64,000 nt of DNA, from NCBI GenBank assembly GCA_964554535.1, contig CAZKPB010000006.1, positions 1-64,000 on the forward strand, given 5' to 3'. The position numbers were made by a program, and so were the translations under genes. The first letter of the stretch is position 1; each line of letters opens with the position of its first letter. Of this stretch, positions 62,698-64,000 are shown piece by piece. The notes under the pieces were generated by a model, which worked only from the letters and a program-made list of their open reading frames with translations, made no database searches and was not told the DNA's origin. This DNA comes from DMER64 sp964554535 (lineage in GTDB: Bacteria > Bacteroidota > Bacteroidia > Bacteroidales > UBA932).

Positions 62698-64000
62698 ATG
62701 AGTACCCTTACACTTCACGCCCCCGCCCCGGACTCTTACATAGCCCGCGCCCTGGATGCTTTAGCCCTACTGCAGAGCGGTACAGGCAAAGGCTCCGATT
62801 TTTTGGGATGGATCAATCTTCCTTCTCGGACTCCTAACACTCTTATCCAACAAATAGAAGATATCCGTCAGGACTGGTCCGGCGGAACAGACTCGCGCAA
62901 AATTGACCTGGTTGTGGTCATAGGCATTGGCGGTTCCTACCTTGGAGCAAAAGCCGTCATTGAGGCCCTCTCCCACTCTTTTGCCCCCCTGATGCCCTCT
63001 TCCGCGCCGCGCATAGTCTTTGCCGGACAGAACATTGGCGAAGATTATCTTGCCGAGCTGGAAGACCTGCTCAAAGAACACAGCGCCGCCTGTGTGGTCA
63101 TTTCCAAATCCGGGACCACCACCGAGCCGGCCATTGCCTTCCGCCTGGTTAAACAATTTATTGAAAACAAATACGGCAAACAGGAAGCCCAACGCCGCAT
63201 TGTTGCGGTCACCGACCAATCACGCGGTGCATTGCGCACGCTGGTTACCCAGGAAGGGTACCGTAGCTTTGTTATCCCCGACAACGTGGGAGGCCGTTTT
63301 TCCGTACTTACCCCGGTAGGTCTGCTGCCCATTGCCCTTGCCGGCATTGACATCAAAGAACTGCTGCAGGGCGCCATTCGTATGGAAACCAACACCGCGG
63401 TGGCCGGCGCCGGCAACCCGGCGGTACAATACGCGGCCGCCCGCAATTACCTGTACGACCAGGGCAAGAAAATTGAGCTTCTGGTGAATTACCACCCCAA
63501 ACTGCATTACGTGGCCGAATGGTGGAAACAATTGTACGGAGAAAGCGAAGGCAAGGAACATAAAGGTATCTTCCCCGCCGGCGTGGACTACACAACCGAC
63601 CTGCATTCCATGGGACAATATATCCAGGAAGGCGAACGCCACCTGTTTGAAACCGTAATCAGCGTGGAAAAGCCCAACCGTTCGCTGTGCATTGACACGG
63701 ACCCGCAGAATTTGGACGGACTTAACTTCCTTGCCGGGAAGCATATAGATGAATGCAACAAGATGGCCGAATTGGGGACCCGCCTGGCCCACGAAGACGG
63801 AGGCGTGCCCAACCTGCACATTCAGTTGTCATCCCTGGATGCCTTCCATTTGGGCGAACTGCTGTATTTCTTTGAAAAAGCCTGCGGCATAAGCGGCTAT
63901 ATGCTGGGAGTCAACCCGTTTAATCAGGAAGGGGTTGAGGCGTACAAGAAAAATATGTTTGCCCTGCTCAACAAACCCGGTTACGAAGCCCAGGGAGATG
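62698..64000 (+). CDS. pgi: Glucose-6-phosphate isomerase (partial, runs off the window)
   Basis: Interconverts glucose 6-phosphate and fructose 6-phosphate. The open frame starts at the ATG 62698 and is still open at 64000 (434 codons read); only a few residues to the usual 445-450 are missing. Matching parts: VVIGIGGSYLGAKAV, VISKSGTTTEPAIAFR, DNVGGRFSVLTPVG (signature 1 region) and YHPKLHYVAEWWKQLYGESEGK with the catalytic Glu. The length is that of the short bacterial Pgi. The 3' end is lost only through the window edge. Confidence 0.96.
   Translation, partial: MSTLTLHAPAPDSYIARALDALALLQSGTGKGSDFLGWINLPSRTPNTLIQQIEDIRQDWSGGTDSRKIDLVVVIGIGGSYLGAKAVIEALSHSFAPLMPSSAPRIVFAGQNIGEDYLAELEDLLKEHSAACVVISKSGTTTEPAIAFRLVKQFIENKYGKQEAQRRIVAVTDQSRGALRTLVTQEGYRSFVIPDNVGGRFSVLTPVGLLPIALAGIDIKELLQGAIRMETNTAVAGAGNPAVQYAAARNYLYDQGKKIELLVNYHPKLHYVAEWWKQLYGESEGKEHKGIFPAGVDYTTDLHSMGQYIQEGERHLFETVISVEKPNRSLCIDTDPQNLDGLNFLAGKHIDECNKMAELGTRLAHEDGGVPNLHIQLSSLDAFHLGELLYFFEKACGISGYMLGVNPFNQEGVEAYKKNMFALLNKPGYEAQGD

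Noticed and set aside
62698..64000. Pgi truncation
   Set aside because: The frame is open to the last base of the window and the normal protein is only slightly longer, so the loss is due to the window edge.

Overview
The window reads as a chromosomal segment from a member of the Bacteroidota, most likely order Bacteroidales. Evidence: two SusC/SusD pairs, Bacteroidota-type promoters (a TAnnTTTG box near -7, sometimes with TTTG about 19-20 bp upstream), PorV-like and DUF3078 outer-membrane proteins, the archaeal-type ProS, a BT_3928-like protein, bacterial DPP III, and gpsA followed by pgi. Base composition looks near 50% GC by eye. I cannot name genus or species. I found no rRNA, tRNA, CRISPR array, insertion sequence or prophage. 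Coding density is very high; the only stretches over 300 bp without a gene are the left edge (1-371) and the space before the S8 peptidase (50501-50847).

Layout. 1-371: two copies of a 70-bp GC-rich repeat and a terminator. 372-6567 (minus): OmpA-like lipoprotein, the electron-bifurcating transhydrogenase NfnAB, and a metal cassette (HMA protein, TonB receptor, His/Cys-rich HYC_CC_PP-like protein). 6628-8373: sppA. 8339-12934 (minus): an operon proS - unknown - DUF3078 - tilS. 13038-15905: an unusual Tyr/Trp/Ser-rich lipoprotein and a FadL-type barrel. 15879-19203 (minus): lipid A genes lpxD-lpxC-lpxA plus a WbqC protein; LpxC lacks the FabZ domain usual in Bacteroidales. 19279-23572: nusA-infB with a terminator-like hairpin in the leader and no rimP. 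23574-25477 (minus): tmk and a DoxX-type protein. 25527-32664 (plus, apart from divIC): folP, purB, an M64 peptidase, a HAD phosphatase, a nucleotidyltransferase, a CPBP protease and manA. 32665-36685 (minus): S4 protein, pth, rplY and two tandem clostripain-like lipoproteins. 36745-39606: a YtxH/holin-like small operon and DPP III. 39675-50500 (minus): two SusC/SusD units and a lipoprotein. 50848-54413: S8 peptidase with a C-terminal sorting-like domain, and a PorV/PorQ barrel. 54416-61599 (minus): a tightly packed run pncB-pncA-MFS-barrel-dsbD-alanine symporter. 61662-64000: gpsA and the start of pgi, cut by the window edge.

Most genes are housekeeping or envelope functions. A theme is the capture and breakdown of proteins or peptides outside the cytoplasm: M64, two C11, S8 and M49 peptidases stand near SusCD transporters that have no glycoside hydrolase beside them. 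No clearly new defence or mobile system is visible. The features most worth a second look are the FabZ-less LpxC, the nusA leader hairpin with missing rimP, the 18-residue-repeat Tyr/Trp lipoprotein, the metal cassette running into nfnAB, and the six-gene pncB operon.
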